From positions 1 through 59,915 of the forward strand of contig JBFMFR010000043.1 of NCBI GenBank assembly GCA_040752025.1: 59,915 nucleotides of DNA, in the 5' to 3' direction. Below, piece by piece: positions 59,715-59,915 of this stretch. The notes below the pieces were generated by a model. It worked only from the letters and a program-made list of their open reading frames with translations. It was not told where the DNA came from and did no database searches. How positions within the stretch are numbered: the stretch's first letter is position 1; each line of letters starts with the position of its first letter. Source of the stretch: JBFMFR01 sp040752025 (GTDB lineage: Bacteria; Chloroflexota; Anaerolineae; Anaerolineales; UBA4823). The translations under genes were made by a program, and so were the position numbers.

Positions 59715-59915
59715 TCATGAGCGGGCCAATCTACGGAGCATGATTCTGGTCATCGAGATGTAGATAAAGGTTTCGCTCGAAGTTACCGAACCTTCATAAT
59801 CTTTGCTCAAGCGGCGATAGATGCCTAACCAAGAAAATGTGCGTTCCACAACCCAACGGCGTGCCAATAAGCAGAAACCTTTCTGCCCTTCGGGGCGCAT
59901 GACTGGCGTTAGGCA
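59715..59915 (-). mobile_element. IS5-family transposase, C-terminal part, cut by the window edge
   Basis: The frame runs from beyond the right edge to a TGA at 59715-59717. It contains the IS5 DDE-transposase ending RRWVVERTFSWLGIYRRLSKDYE, where the Glu of WVVERTFSW is the last catalytic acid. TAGAACCTGTCTGAAAAGT at about 59697-59714 is probably the terminal inverted repeat. Whether the element is intact cannot be seen. Confidence 0.85.

Noticed and set aside
1..59915. tRNA, rRNA genes and a replication origin
   Set aside because: No cloverleaf or rRNA segments were noticed on either strand, and dnaB lies without dnaA boxes or dnaA/dnaN genes. A covariance-model scan was not possible.

Overview
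The window looks like a chromosomal segment from an anaerobic or facultative member of the Chloroflexota, probably Anaerolineae-like. This is inferred from gene content and style: GC-rich codons, a large glycosidase repertoire, Liv-type uptake beside an MttB-family methyltransferase, FtsX/MacB-type exporters, Ycf46/Ycf35-like proteins and a DnaD-type primosome cluster. No rRNA, tRNA or CRISPR array was seen, so the placement is not proven.

Region by region. (1) 1-11121: sugar use. A GH3 beta-glucosidase on the minus strand faces a plus-strand operon of membrane-anchored GH2, GPH-type sugar symporter, an alpha/alpha-toroid protein fused to an SCP2 domain, and a large GH38-like glycosidase. (2) 11133-15981: a decayed receiver domain, an SLC13/TrkA-C permease coupled to an unknown 208-residue protein, a nitroreductase and a GH130 mannoside phosphorylase. 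(3) 16112-26086: a GntR/FCD regulator with a clear promoter and operator, a complete five-gene Liv ABC importer, an MttB-superfamily methyltransferase, an SMP-30 hydrolase and a two-cysteine proline racemase/hydroxyproline epimerase, then an MFS gene broken by one stop codon. The set suggests import and breakdown of a methylated amine, possibly a (hydroxy)proline betaine. (4) 26175-27888: a VapBC pair and a REP-associated tyrosine transposase (RAYT) with about four 87-88 bp REP-like elements, one lying inside the RAYT coding sequence. (5) 28079-32812: a MacB-type ABC exporter under a divergent TetR regulator.

(6) 32801-46341 is the most unusual part. One minus-strand gene train runs ClC channel, mobB, B12-binding enzyme, Ycf46-like AAA+ ATPase, two paralogous HEAT/WD40 proteins, Hsp70-like ATPase, DUF1257 (Ycf35-like), DUF2997 and a radical SAM activase. 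Genes abut or overlap. The last seven look like a chaperone- or cofactor-type assembly system with no function I know of. Ahead of the train is a compact structured unit: a near-consensus promoter, hairpins, a 19-codon ORF and an intrinsic terminator, followed by a second short ORF and hairpin.

(7) 46376-48899: a NiaP-like transporter and a nicotinamidase-like hydrolase behind a consensus promoter with two palindromes, likely niacin salvage. (8) 48937-53036: primosome genes (DnaB, DnaD-like protein, a tandem double-AAA+ DnaC/DnaI-like loader) and a bifunctional-nuclease-family protein. (9) 53223-59915: an atypical response regulator, a GHMP kinase/nucleotidyltransferase fusion, an RNase II/R enzyme, a truncated VapC, an AT-richer membrane-protein gene and the end of an IS5-family transposase cut by the window edge.
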